Below, piece by piece: positions 8,827-17,447 of a stretch of DNA of 64,000 nucleotides (its first letter is position 1; every line of letters starts with the position of its first letter). The translations under genes and the position numbers were made by a program. Origin of the DNA: Flavobacterium oreochromis (GTDB lineage: Bacteria; Bacteroidota; Bacteroidia; Flavobacteriales; Flavobacteriaceae). Under the pieces are notes generated by a model that worked only from the letters and a program-made list of their open reading frames with translations, searched no databases and was not told where the DNA came from. The stretch lies in NCBI RefSeq assembly GCF_019565455.1, contig NZ_CP067377.1, forward strand, positions 2,858,001 to 2,922,000, read 5' to 3'.

Positions 8827-10007
8827 TATAACACTTCAAATATACCCGCAGTTCCTTGTCCAGTACCTACACACATCGTTACCATTCCGTATTTGTTACC
8901 ACGACGTTTCATTTCGTCAAATAGCTGAACTGAAAGTTTAGCTCCTGTACAACCTAGAGGGTGACCTAATGCAATAGCTCCTCCATTTATGTTGATGATT
9001 TCAGGGTTAAGATCTAATTCACGAATTACAGCTAATGATTGTGCAGCAAAAGCTTCATTTAATTCGAATAATTCGATATCAGAAATTTTTAAACCTGCTT
9101 GTTGAACTGCTTTTGGAATTGCTTTTACAGGACCAATCCCCATAATTCTTGGTTCTACACCTGCTGATGCAAAGTTTACTAAACGTGCGATTGGTTCAAG
9201 GTTTAATTCTTTTACCATTTCTTCGCTCATGATCAATACGAAAGCAGCACCATCACTCATTTGTGAAGAGTTACCAGCTGTAACGGATCCATCTGCAGCA
9301 AATACAGGTCTTAGTCCTGCTAATGCTTCTACAGAAGTTCCTGCACGTGGTCCTTCATCTTTAGTTACTACGTATGATTTTGTTTCTTTTTTACCCGCTT
9401 CATTGATAAATGTTTGGTCAACCGTAATAGGAGCAATTTGATTATCAAATTTTCCTTCTGCTTGTGCTTTTAGAGCTTTCATGTGCGATTGATAAGCAAA
9501 CTCATCTTGATCAGCACGAGAAATGTTGAATTGTTTTGCAACAGCTTCAGCAGTTAAACCCATTCCCCAGTAGTAATCTTCATTACCAGCCGCTGCTACT
9601 TTATAATCAGGAGTTGGTTTGTAACCGCCCATTGGGATATAGCTCATACTTTCTGCACCACCAGCAATGATACAATGTGCCATTCCTGATTGGATTTTAG
9701 CGGTTGCCATACCAATAGTTTCTAAACCAGATGCACAGTAACGGTTTACAGTTACACCAGGAACGTCAGTTACTTTTAATCCCATTAATGAAATTAAACG
9801 ACCTACGTTAAGACCTTGCTCAGCCTCTGGCATTGCGTTACCTACCATCACGTCATCAATTCTTGTTTTGTCAAAACCTGGTAACTGTGCCATCATATAA
9901 TCGATGGTTTCTGCTGCCAGTTCATCAGGTCTTTTAAAACGGAACAGTCCCTTAGGTGCTTTACCTACTGCTGTTCTATATCCTTTTACTATATATGCTG
10001 TTTTCAT
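8826..10007 (-). CDS. acetyl-CoA C-acyltransferase (thiolase)
   Basis: The 393-residue protein has all thiolase signatures: NRYCASGLETIGMA with the acyl-accepting Cys near residue 88, NGGAIALGHPLGCTGA with the histidine near residue 349, and the C-terminal CVGTGQG with the second catalytic Cys. It cleaves 3-ketoacyl-CoA in the last step of beta-oxidation. Its position between the dehydrogenase/hydratase fusion and the acyl-CoA dehydrogenase makes a degradative FadA-type role likely. A four-helix-bundle cassette lies between it and the fusion gene. The frame is intact. Confidence 0.93.
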   Translation of the reverse strand: MKTAYIVKGYRTAVGKAPKGLFRFKRPDELAAETIDYMMAQLPGFDKTRIDDVMVGNAMPEAEQGLNVGRLISLMGLKVTDVPGVTVNRYCASGLETIGMATAKIQSGMAHCIIAGGAESMSYIPMGGYKPTPDYKVAAAGNEDYYWGMGLTAEAVAKQFNISRADQDEFAYQSHMKALKAQAEGKFDNQIAPITVDQTFINEAGKKETKSYVVTKDEGPRAGTSVEALAGLRPVFAADGSVTAGNSSQMSDGAAFVLIMSEEMVKELNLEPIARLVNFASAGVEPRIMGIGPVKAIPKAVQQAGLKISDIELFELNEAFAAQSLAVIRELDLNPEIININGGAIALGHPLGCTGAKLSVQLFDEMKRRGNKYGMVTMCVGTGQGTAGIFEVL

Positions 10008-10020
10008 TGTCTTGTTGTTT

Positions 10021-10450
10021 TTGTATAATGTAAAACTGTAAATTGTATAATGTAATTTGCTATTAAACCTTTAAGGAAGATTGCAATTTTATAATCATGT
10101 TTTGTATATGCTGAATTTCAGATTCTAAGAATTTAAAGTCTTCAATTTGTATGAAATTCAAATTTTTACATATTATTAATTGCGTTTCAAATTCGAAAGA
10201 TGATCCTAAAGCAATTCCAAGAAAATTATTGAAATCTTTTTCCGTTCTTCTTCCACATCCTTCTGCAATGTTTGAAGGAATTGAAATGGCGCATCTTCTC
10301 ATTTGAGAAGTTAATCCATATACTTCTTCTTTCGGAAATTTTTGAGTTTTAAGATAAGTTTCAGTTACTAAATCAATGGCTTTTTGCCAAACTTTTAATT
10401 CTTTAAAGTAATTCATAGCTTTATACAATTTTGCAATATACTTTATACAA
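10021..10450. repeat. inverted repeats framing the four-helix-bundle gene
   Basis: Positions 10021-10052 and the reverse complement of 10419-10450 match at 24 of 32 bases. Each arm contains two copies of a TTGTATAA[A/T]G motif. They enclose only the four-helix-bundle gene and lie between two genes of the beta-oxidation operon. The layout suggests that the gene and its flanks moved in as a 430-bp unit. No transposase gene is present in it. Confidence 0.65.
10063..10416 (-). CDS. four-helix-bundle protein, 23S rRNA IVS-protein family
   Basis: The 117-residue product begins MNYFKELKVWQKAIDLV. It contains the hallmark QMRRCAISIPSNIAEGCGRR and KDFNNFLGIALGSSFEFETQL of the S23/IVS four-helix-bundle family, whose members form pentameric barrels. 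Some serve as accessory proteins of diversity-generating retroelements, but no reverse transcriptase is nearby. I chose the ATG at 10416 because the only upstream in-frame ATG, at 10428, lies within the inverted repeat. The gene interrupts an otherwise metabolic operon and is bracketed by inverted repeats, so it is probably a passenger or small mobile cassette. Its function is unknown. Confidence 0.8.
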   Translation of the reverse strand: MNYFKELKVWQKAIDLVTETYLKTQKFPKEEVYGLTSQMRRCAISIPSNIAEGCGRRTEKDFNNFLGIALGSSFEFETQLIICKNLNFIQIEDFKFLESEIQHIQNMIIKLQSSLKV

Positions 10451-10451
10451 T

Positions 10452-12841
10452 TTAGTTACGTAACGGTTTTCCTTTAGTTAACATAAATTGGATACGCTCC
10501 AATGTTTTTCTTTCTGTACAAAGAGATAAGAAAGCTTCTCTTTCAAGGTCTAATAAATATTGCTCAGTTACTAAAGTTGGTTCTGATAAATCTCCACCAG
10601 CCATTACGTAAGCTAATTTATTTGCGATTTTTTGGTCGTGTTCAGAAATATATTGTCCAGCTACCATTTGGTCAGTACCAACTAAGAACATACCTAAAGC
10701 TTGTTTACCTAAAACTTTGATGTCTTTACGACGTACAGGTTGTGTATATCCAGCTTCAGCCATTAATAAAGCGTGTTTTTTAGCTTCTGCAATTTGACGG
10801 TCTTTGTTAACTACTACTACGTCTTTACCTTTTTGTAAAATACCTAAATCAAAGGCTTCATACGCAGAAGTCGCTACTTTTGCCATACCAATGGTTAAGA
10901 AGTATTCTTGTAAAACGTTTAATTCAACGTCATTTTTACGGAACGTATCAGCAGCACGTAAAGCCATTTCTTTAGAGCCACCTCCACCAGGGATAACACC
11001 TACACCAAATTCAACTAAACCGATGTACGTTTCAGCAGCAGCAACTACTTTGTCAGCGTGCATTGAAAGCTCGCAACCACCACCTAAAGTCATTCCGTGA
11101 GGAGCTACTACAACTGGAATGGAAGAATAACGAGCACGCATCATCGTGTCTTGGAACATTTTGATTGCTAAGTTTAATTCATCGTATTCTTGCTCAACAG
11201 CCATCATAAAGATCATACCGATGTTAGCTCCTACTGAGAAATTAGTTCCTTGGTTACCAATTACTAACCCGTTGTATTCTTTTTCAGCTAAATCGATAGC
11301 TTTGTTGATACCTTGTAATACGCCACCGCCTATAGAATTCATTTTTGAATGGAATTCTAAATTTAAAATACCATCACCTAAATGGTGGATAGTACTATCT
11401 GCATTACCCCAAACTTTTTTAGATTCTCTAATATTGTTTAAGATAATAAAGGCATCCTGACCAGGAACTTTTACTTGAGATTTAGAAGTTGTATTGTAGT
11501 AATTTGTAGCCCCCTCTTTTACTGTATAGAATGAAGTGCTACCAGCAGCTAACATATCCGTTACCCAAGAAGCAGGAGTATAGCCTTCTGTTTGCATCAT
11601 TTCGATACCTTTTTCAACACCAATAGCATCCCAAATTTCAAATGGACCATTTTCCCATCCAAAACCGGCTTTCATAGCATCGTCAATTTTGTAGAAATCA
11701 TCAGTAATTTCAGGAACTCTGTTAGATACATAAGCAAACATTGCAGAGAAGTTTTTACGGTAAAATTCACCTGCTTTGTCTGTTCCTTTTACTAATACTT
11801 TGAATCTATCGATAGGTTTTTCGATTGTTTTAGTCATTTCAAGTGTTGTAAATGACGCTTTTTTATTTGTACGGTATTCTAATGTATTTAAGTCTAATGA
11901 TAGAATATCTTTACCTTCTTTTTGTAAAAACCTTGTTTTGTTTTGCTTCCTAACCATTTATTTTCCATCATAGTATTGATGAAATCAGGTAATTTAAATA
12001 AATGGTGGGCTTCGTCATTAGGGCAATTCTCATAAATACCATTAGCAACGTGTACTAAAGTATCTAATCCTACTACGTCAACTGTACGGAAAGTAGCTGA
12101 TTTAGGACGACCGATTACCGGTCCTGTTAATTTATCAACTTCTTCAATAGTTAATCCCATTTCTTTTACTTGATGGAATAAGCTCATGATTCCGAAGATA
12201 CCAATACGGTTACCAATGAATGCTGGTGTATCTTTAGCTACTACAGAAGTTTTTCCTAAGAATTGTTCACCATAATTATTTAAGAAATCCAATACTTCTT
12301 GAGAAGTTTTAGGACCTGGAATAATTTCAAATAATTTTAAATAACGTGCAGGGTTGAAAAAATGTGTTCCGCAGAAATGTTTTTGGAAGTCTTCACTGCG
12401 TCCTTCGTTCATGAAATTGATAGGAATACCAGAAGTATTAGAAGTAACAAGAGTTCCTGGTTTTCTGAATGTATCAATTTGTTCAAAAACTGATTTTTTA
12501 ATGTCTAATCTTTCAACAACTACTTCAATAACCCAATCTACATCTTTAATTTTTGAGATATCATCTGTTAAATTTCCTGTTGTGATACGATCAGCAAATT
12601 TCGGGTGATAAATTGGTGAAGGTTTAGATTTTAACGCGTTTGTTAAACTATCATTTACAATTCGGTTTCTTACCACTTTACTTTCTAGTGTTAAACCTTT
12701 TTTTTGTTCTGCTTCTGTAAGTTCACGAGGTACAATATCAAGTAGTAAGACTTCTACTCCAATATTAGCAAAATGGCAGGCAATTCCTGAACCCATAATC
12801 CCTGAACCAACTACAGCAACTTTTTTAATTGTTCTCTTCAT
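10452..12841 (-). CDS. 3-hydroxyacyl-CoA dehydrogenase / enoyl-CoA hydratase fusion, frame broken
   Basis: The protein of about 796 residues has an N-terminal NAD-binding dehydrogenase (VAVVGSGIMGSGIACHFAN, then THFFNPARYLKLFEIIPGP). A C-terminal crotonase domain follows, with GNQGTNFSVGANIGM, PHGMTLGGGCELSMHAD and GLVEFGVGVIPGGGGSKEM. That order is the reverse of E. coli FadB. It would hydrate enoyl-CoA and oxidise 3-hydroxyacyl-CoA. The frame breaks in a five-T run at 11919-11923 on the plus strand; one extra base restores QGFYKKEGKDILSLDLN. It is the first enzyme gene after the MarR regulator, separated by 7 bp. Confidence 0.88.
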
Positions 12842-12848
12842 TTTCTAA

Positions 12849-13292
12849 TTACTCTGGTTGATTGAATATTTTTTTATCTTGTATTAATTCATTTATAGTT
12901 TCTGAAACTTCAATAAAGTGCACTAGTTTTTCGTCATTAATGTGCTCTTTAATTGTTTCATTAAATTTAAGAACGGTTTGTTTAGATAGCTCTCTTTTTA
13001 ATCTGCCTTCTTTAGTAAGATAAATGAGAACACCTCTTCCATCTTTAGGGTTTGGCTTCCTTTCAATTAGACCTTTTTCTTCTAATGATTTTAAGGTTCT
13101 GGTAAGACTGGTTGCTTCCATTCCCATACGAGCACTTACACTGGTAGAAGGAGTTCCTTCTTCTTTATCTATACTTAAAAGAGCAAAACCAATTGCCATA
13201 GAACCCCCATATTTAGCAGCTTCTTCGTTATACATTCTAGAAACGGCTTGCCAAGTAGTTCTAAGCAAATAATCTATTGTTTTATCTTTCAT
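12849..13292 (-). CDS. MarR family transcriptional regulator
   Basis: The product (147 residues from the ATG at 13292; an upstream TTG at 13310 falls within the -7 box and is unlikely) has a winged helix. It reads STSVSARMGMEATSLTRTLKSLEEKGLIERKPNPKDGRG and then YLTKEGRLKREL. It heads the beta-oxidation operon and is followed 7 bp later by the fusion gene. By analogy with other MarR regulators of fatty-acid degradation I infer a repressor released by an acyl-CoA. The adjacent 30-bp palindrome is the likely operator and implies autoregulation. Confidence 0.88.
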   Translation of the reverse strand: MKDKTIDYLLRTTWQAVSRMYNEEAAKYGGSMAIGFALLSIDKEEGTPSTSVSARMGMEATSLTRTLKSLEEKGLIERKPNPKDGRGVLIYLTKEGRLKRELSKQTVLKFNETIKEHINDEKLVHFIEVSETINELIQDKKIFNQPE

Positions 13293-13307
13293 TTGGATTC
13301 TAAAATT

Positions 13308-13348
13308 CAAATATACGAAAAAAATAATATGCGCGCATATTATTTTTT
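13308..13348 (-). promoter_or_regulatory. MarR promoter and palindromic operator
   Basis: Positions 13319-13348 form a perfect 30-bp palindrome with core AATATGCGCGCATATT. On the minus strand it runs into TATATTTG (13315-13308), a match to the Bacteroidota -7 motif, 16 bp before the MarR ATG. The palindrome covers the spacer and -33 position, so protein bound there would block RNA polymerase. The palindrome is seen directly; its assignment to MarR is inference. Confidence 0.75.
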
Positions 13349-13393
13349 CTTTTTCATGTCGCTTTTTTACAATTTTTAATCATAGAAAAGAAA

Positions 13394-13401
13394 TAATTTT
13401 G
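13394..13401 (+). promoter_or_regulatory. -7 promoter motif of the ABM-AraC-DJ-1 group
   Basis: TAATTTTG matches TAnnTTTG and lies 60 bp before the ABM gene. It is divergent from the MarR promoter, and the palindrome is about 45 bp upstream. No clear -33 TTTG is present. Confidence 0.45.
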
Positions 13402-13461
13402 TCTCAGAAAATAAGTCTAGATTTATAATAGTTTTTAAAATTAAATTAATAAATAGCGGAT

Positions 13462-13752
13462 ATGAGTAAAAATGTAACGGTTAAGATAAAAGTTGAGAAT
13501 CAATACATATCACTTTTTTTAGAAATGGCTAAAATAATGATAGAAAATACAAAAAAAGAAAAAGGTAATATTTCATATACTTTATATAATGAGTATAATG
13601 ATCAATCTAGTTTTATTTTTGTTGAAGAATTTTTAGATTCAGAAGCTTTTGAATTTCATTTAAATACAGATTATTATAAAGAATTTATAAGAAAATTAAC
13701 TCCAATGTTAAGACAAGAACCTATTGTGAAATCTTATTTTGATAATAAATAA
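13462..13752 (+). CDS. antibiotic biosynthesis monooxygenase (ABM) domain protein
   Basis: The 96-residue product is a single dimeric alpha/beta-barrel ABM domain: MSKNVTVKIKVENQYISLFL, KKEKGNISYTLYNEYND, and SSFIFVEEFLDSEAFEFHLNTDYYKEF. This is the layout of YgiN-like quinol monooxygenases and related small enzymes. It is 15 bp upstream of an AraC regulator, and a DJ-1 protein follows, so the three may answer quinone or carbonyl stress. The substrate is unknown. The frame is intact and of usual size. Confidence 0.75.
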   Translation: MSKNVTVKIKVENQYISLFLEMAKIMIENTKKEKGNISYTLYNEYNDQSSFIFVEEFLDSEAFEFHLNTDYYKEFIRKLTPMLRQEPIVKSYFDNK

Positions 13753-13767
13753 ATTGAAAATGTATAT

Positions 13768-14559
13768 ATGGCTAAATGGTCAATAAAACCTTCCATTGAA
13801 TTACAACCTTATATAGATAGATATTTTTATGATGATAATACATATCATAATAAAGATCCTTTTCCTTTTTTTTTTACCTGGTACAGGTTTAGATCTTTTT
13901 TTCATTTTGGTGATAATATTTTTGATTTAAAACCTGAGTTAGGAGACTCATACCTTATTTGTCCAAGACAAATATTAGGTAAAAAAAGTGTGCCAAAAGG
14001 AGAATTTATAGCAGTTCGATTTAAATCAGGAATGTTTAGACATTTTTCGACTATACCATATTATGAAATAACGAATCAATTTGTTACCGCTGAAGATATT
14101 TGGGGAAATGATTTTAAAGAATTTCAAAAAATATTTTTAGATGAAGAAGCGATATCAGGTAAAATAAAATTGATTGAAAGTTTTCTAATTCAGTTGTTGT
14201 TTAATTTTAAAAAACAAGAAATAGTTAACTGGGATTATTTTAATCAAAAAATTTATGAAGAATATAGAGATATAAGAATAACTGATTTATCAGATTATTC
14301 AAGTTTTTCAAAACGAACATTTGAGCGAAATTTTAAAGAAAGTTTTGGTGTTAGTCCTAAAGTTTTTCAAAAGCTTGTACGTCTTGAAAAAACAATTAAA
14401 TCAATTCATCTCTCAGAAGGGAACTTGATAGATTCTCTTGAATTTGGTTATTATGATCAGAGTCATTTTAATAAAGACTTTAAAGAATTTATAGGAATGA
14501 CACCTAAAGAATATTTTAATAAAAATAATGTTCATTATTATTTTGAAAGTCTTAAATAA
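13768..14559 (+). CDS. AraC family transcriptional regulator
   Basis: This 263-residue protein has an unassigned N-terminal sensor half. Its C-terminal AraC DNA-binding domain contains ITDLSDYSSFSKRTFERNFKE, SFGVSPKVFQKLVRLEKTIK and the second-helix signature FGYYDQSHFNKDFKEFIGMTPKEY. The sensor half (FTWYRFRSFFHFGDN, ICPRQILGKKSVPKGEFIAVRF) resembles cupin-like sensors with no obvious ligand residues. It lies between the ABM and DJ-1 genes on the same strand with short gaps and probably regulates them. Confidence 0.85.
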   Translation: MAKWSIKPSIELQPYIDRYFYDDNTYHNKDPFPFFFTWYRFRSFFHFGDNIFDLKPELGDSYLICPRQILGKKSVPKGEFIAVRFKSGMFRHFSTIPYYEITNQFVTAEDIWGNDFKEFQKIFLDEEAISGKIKLIESFLIQLLFNFKKQEIVNWDYFNQKIYEEYRDIRITDLSDYSSFSKRTFERNFKESFGVSPKVFQKLVRLEKTIKSIHLSEGNLIDSLEFGYYDQSHFNKDFKEFIGMTPKEYFNKNNVHYYFESLK

Positions 14560-14581
14560 TAAAAAATAAATTATATAAACT

Positions 14582-15253
14582 ATGAATACAAAAATTTTAT
14601 TTGTTTTAACAAGTCACAATGTTAAAGGTAGCACAGGAGAAGCAACAGGTTATTATTTATCAGAAGTAAGTCATTGTTGGGAAGTTCTAGTAGATGCTGG
14701 TTATGAAGTAGACTTTGTGAGCCCTAAAGGAGGAATTGCTCCTGTTGAAGGGTTTGATCTTGAAGATCCTATTAATGCTAGATTTTGGAATGATGTAACT
14801 TATAACCACAAAGTACATAATACTTTAAAACCATCAGAAGTTAATGTAAATGATTATTCTGTTATTGTTTACATTGGAGGTCATGGAACCATGTGGGATT
14901 TTGCAGATAATGTTGAATTAGCAGAAATAGCAGCAAAAATTTACGAAAATAACGGTATCGTAGGAGGTATATGTCACGGTCCTTCTGGATTAGTAAATAT
15001 TAAGCTAAGCAATGGTAAATATTTAGTAGATGGTAAAAAAATAAACTCATTTACAAACGATGAAGAAATTTCTATAAAATTAGAAAATGTAGTTCCTTAT
15101 ATGCTTGAAACTAAATTAGTTGAAAGAGGTGCTATTTTTGAAAAATCTGGTTTATGGGAAAAACATATCACTGTAGATCAAAGAGTTGTTACAGGTCAAA
15201 ATCCAGCTTCAGCTAAAGGAGTAGGAGAAGCTATACTTCAATTATTGTCTTAA
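14582..15253 (+). CDS. DJ-1/PfpI family (Hsp31-like) protein
   Basis: The 223-residue protein has the type 1 glutamine-amidotransferase-like fold of DJ-1/Hsp31. VIYIGGHGTMWDFADN precedes the nucleophile elbow GGICHGPSGLVN, and the start has the acidic residue of GSTGEATGYYLSEVSHCW typical of Hsp31-type glyoxalases. The C-terminus gives RVVTGQNPASAKGVGEAIL. Such proteins act as glutathione-independent glyoxalases or holdases. It is last in the group with ABM and AraC, and a strong terminator follows. The exact activity is not determined by sequence. Confidence 0.87.
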   Translation: MNTKILFVLTSHNVKGSTGEATGYYLSEVSHCWEVLVDAGYEVDFVSPKGGIAPVEGFDLEDPINARFWNDVTYNHKVHNTLKPSEVNVNDYSVIVYIGGHGTMWDFADNVELAEIAAKIYENNGIVGGICHGPSGLVNIKLSNGKYLVDGKKINSFTNDEEISIKLENVVPYMLETKLVERGAIFEKSGLWEKHITVDQRVVTGQNPASAKGVGEAILQLLS

Positions 15254-15278
15254 TTTTTATCCACTCTCCATAACTCTT

Positions 15279-15321
15279 GGTATAATATCTTAAAAAAAAA
15301 TTAAGGTATTATACCTTTTTA
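15279..15321 (+). terminator. intrinsic terminator after the DJ-1 gene
   Basis: GGTATAATATCTTA pairs with TAAGGTATTATACC (13 of 14) across an A-rich loop and is followed by TTTTTATTTTA. Confidence 0.8.
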
Positions 15322-15458
15322 TTTTAGTAAATACATTATTTATATTCTTACCTAAAAAAATGTAAAAAGAAGCATATCTTTTTAGATTAAAATTGGTTTT
15401 ATTTTTTTGTTTACGAAATAAAACCAATAATTTTGAGTTTTATTTTTAAAGTAAAAAG

Positions 15459-16180
15459 ATGAAAATTTATAAGTTATTTATTGTTCTTTATTTAAGTTCA
15501 GCTAGTGTTTTTTCCCAAATAAAAAAAGATTTAGAAAATCAAACTAACGACAAAGGAGAGCGTATTGGTTTTTGGAAAGGATATTACCAAGGATCGAATA
15601 GAATACGTTACGAAGGTAATTTTAAAAACGGTGTAGAAATAGGAGTTTTTAAATATTTTGCTGATAATGATAAAAAAAGTTTAAAAGCCACACGTGAATT
15701 TGATGGAAAAGGAGGTGCTTATACTATTTTTTTTGATGAAAATGGATTAAAAGTAAGCGAAGGAAAAGTTGTTAATAAACTACGTCAAGGTATATGGAAG
15801 TATTATCATAAAGGTCTAAATGCGGTAATGTGTATTGAAAATTACATAGACGACAGAGTAGAAGGTAATAAAAAAGTATTTTTTACTGATGGTGTGTTAG
15901 CAGAAGAAGTAATGTATAAAAACGGCGTTAAGAATGGAATTTCTAAAATATATTCTAAAGGAGGTACTCTAAAAGAAGAAGCTCTATTTTTACAAGGTTT
16001 TATGCACGGTGATTATAAAGTCTTTGAAGACAATGGAGTAGTCTTGATTCAAGGACAATACAAAGAAGGTAAGAAAAAGGCCTTTGGAAATATTTTGATT
16101 CTAATAAAAATTTAATTAAAGAAATAAATACGGATACAATTAACGGTTACAAGAAGCCTTCATTGATTAAAAAGAAATAA
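15459..16180 (+). CDS. exported MORN-like (YwqK-type) repeat protein, frame broken near the end
   Basis: A signal peptide (MKIYKLFIVLYLSSASVFSQ) is followed by tandem repeats of the G-x-W/F-x-x-Y type: ERIGFWKGYYQGSN, RIRYEGNFKNGVEIGVFKYF, LRQGIWKYYHKG and VKNGISKIYSKGGTLKEE. These are typical of the family labelled MORN or toxin-antitoxin YwqK-like in Bacteroidota. The frame breaks at a five-A run (16074-16078). One extra base gives GLWKYFDSNKNLIKEINTDT and extends the end to 16180, about 240 residues. The function is unknown. It immediately precedes the mnmA promoter. Confidence 0.65.
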
Positions 16181-16181
16181 T

Positions 16182-16189
16182 TAACTTTG
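16182..16189 (+). promoter_or_regulatory. -7 promoter motif of mnmA
   Basis: TAACTTTG fits TAnnTTTG, 21 bp before the mnmA ATG. The -33 element is weak. Confidence 0.45.
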
Positions 16190-16210
16190 CAGGCTAAAAA
16201 TAAAAAACAA

Positions 16211-17397
16211 ATGAAAAGAGTTGTCGTAGGTTTATCAGGTGGAGTAGATTCAAGTGTGGCTGCTTATTTATTAAAAGAGCAAGGCTATGATGTAATTGGA
16301 CTGTTTATGAAAAACTGGCATGATGATTCTGTAACGATTTCTAACGAATGTCCTTGGCTAGAAGACAGTAATGATGCTTTGTTAGTAGCGCAAAAATTAG
16401 GAATTCCTTTTCAAACAGTTGATCTAAGTGAACAGTACAAAGAAAAAATTGTAGATTATATGTTTGCAGAATATGAGAAAGGACGTACACCTAATCCTGA
16501 CGTATTGTGTAATCGAGAAATTAAATTTGATGTTTTCCTTAAAATAGCCATGTCTTTAGGAGCTGATTATGTAGCTACTGGACATTATTGTCGTAAATCA
16601 GAAATTCAAGTAAAAGAACAACCTATTTATCAATTATTAGCAGGTATAGATGGAAATAAAGATCAATCTTATTTTTTATGTCAACTATCTCAAGAACAAT
16701 TGTCAAAAGCATTATTTCCTATTGGAGAATTAACAAAACCACAAGTAAGAGAAATTGCTGCTAAAATGGAATTAATTACAGCAGAAAAAAAGATTCTCAA
16801 GGATTGTGTTTTATTGGAAAAGTTCGTTTACCTGAATTTTTACAACAACAGTTACAACCAAAAGAAGGTTCTGTCTATGAAATTCCTGCTACAAACGAAA
16901 TTTATAGCTTGCCTAAACCTCAATTCGCTACAGAAGAAGAACGGTTGCAATTTGAGGCTTCTAATATAAAATATACACCTGAAATGGGAAAACTACTAGG
17001 AAAACACCAAGGAGCCCATTATTATACAATTGGTCAACGAAAAGGACTCAATATAGGAGGAACTAAAAATCCTTTATTTATAATAGCTACTGATATAGAA
17101 CATAATGCTATTTATACAGGTCAAGGGAATACTCATCCAGGCTTATTTAAAAAAGCCTTATTTGTAGCTAAAGATGAAATTCATTGGATTCGTACTGATT
17201 TAGCTTTAAATGTAGGTCATAAGATGCAAGTAAAAGCACGTATTCGTTATCGTCAAGAACTTAAAAATGCAACCTTACATCAATTTGAATCAGGTATGTA
17301 TGTAGAATTTGAAGAGCCTATGTCAGCTATAACTCAAGGGCAATTTGTCTCTTGGCATATAGGAGAAGAGCTTATTGGTTCAGGAGTAATAGCTTAA
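16211..17397 (+). CDS. mnmA: tRNA-uridine 2-sulfurtransferase, frame broken
   Basis: MnmA thiolates U34 of tRNA(Lys/Glu/Gln). The PP-loop [16 protein letters not shown] is at residues 5-20. The two catalytic cysteines lie in [12 protein letters not shown] and [11 protein letters not shown], and the C-terminal barrel has [15 protein letters not shown]. The ATG at 16211 ([11 protein letters not shown]) is the expected start. A seven-A run at 16785-16791 breaks the frame. Eight would give the conserved [18 protein letters not shown]. MnmA is near-essential in most bacteria, so the break is more likely a sequencing error than a real mutation. The repaired length is about 395. Confidence 0.92.
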
Positions 17398-17417
17398 TTT
17401 GCAAAAACTTTTTTGTG

Positions 17418-17425
17418 TATATTTG
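17418..17425 (+). promoter_or_regulatory. -7 promoter motif before the subtilase remnant
   Basis: TATATTTG is a full match to TAnnTTTG, 22 bp before the ATG at 17448. Confidence 0.4.
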
Positions 17426-17447
17426 AAATTAAAAGTACACAAAGATC

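Noticed and set aside
10063-10416. Accessory protein of a diversity-generating retroelement
   Set aside because: The four-helix-bundle family fits, but there is no reverse transcriptase, template repeat or variable target gene in the window.
10502-11795. Antisense open frames over the dehydrogenase/hydratase fusion and over icmF
   Set aside because: They are shadows of strongly biased codon use on the other strand; they have no start context, family signature or gap from the real genes.
16785-16791. Programmed frameshifting in mnmA and other genes
   Set aside because: Breaks occur at many unrelated runs, in both directions, with no shared slippery heptamer plus downstream structure; error or mutation is simpler.
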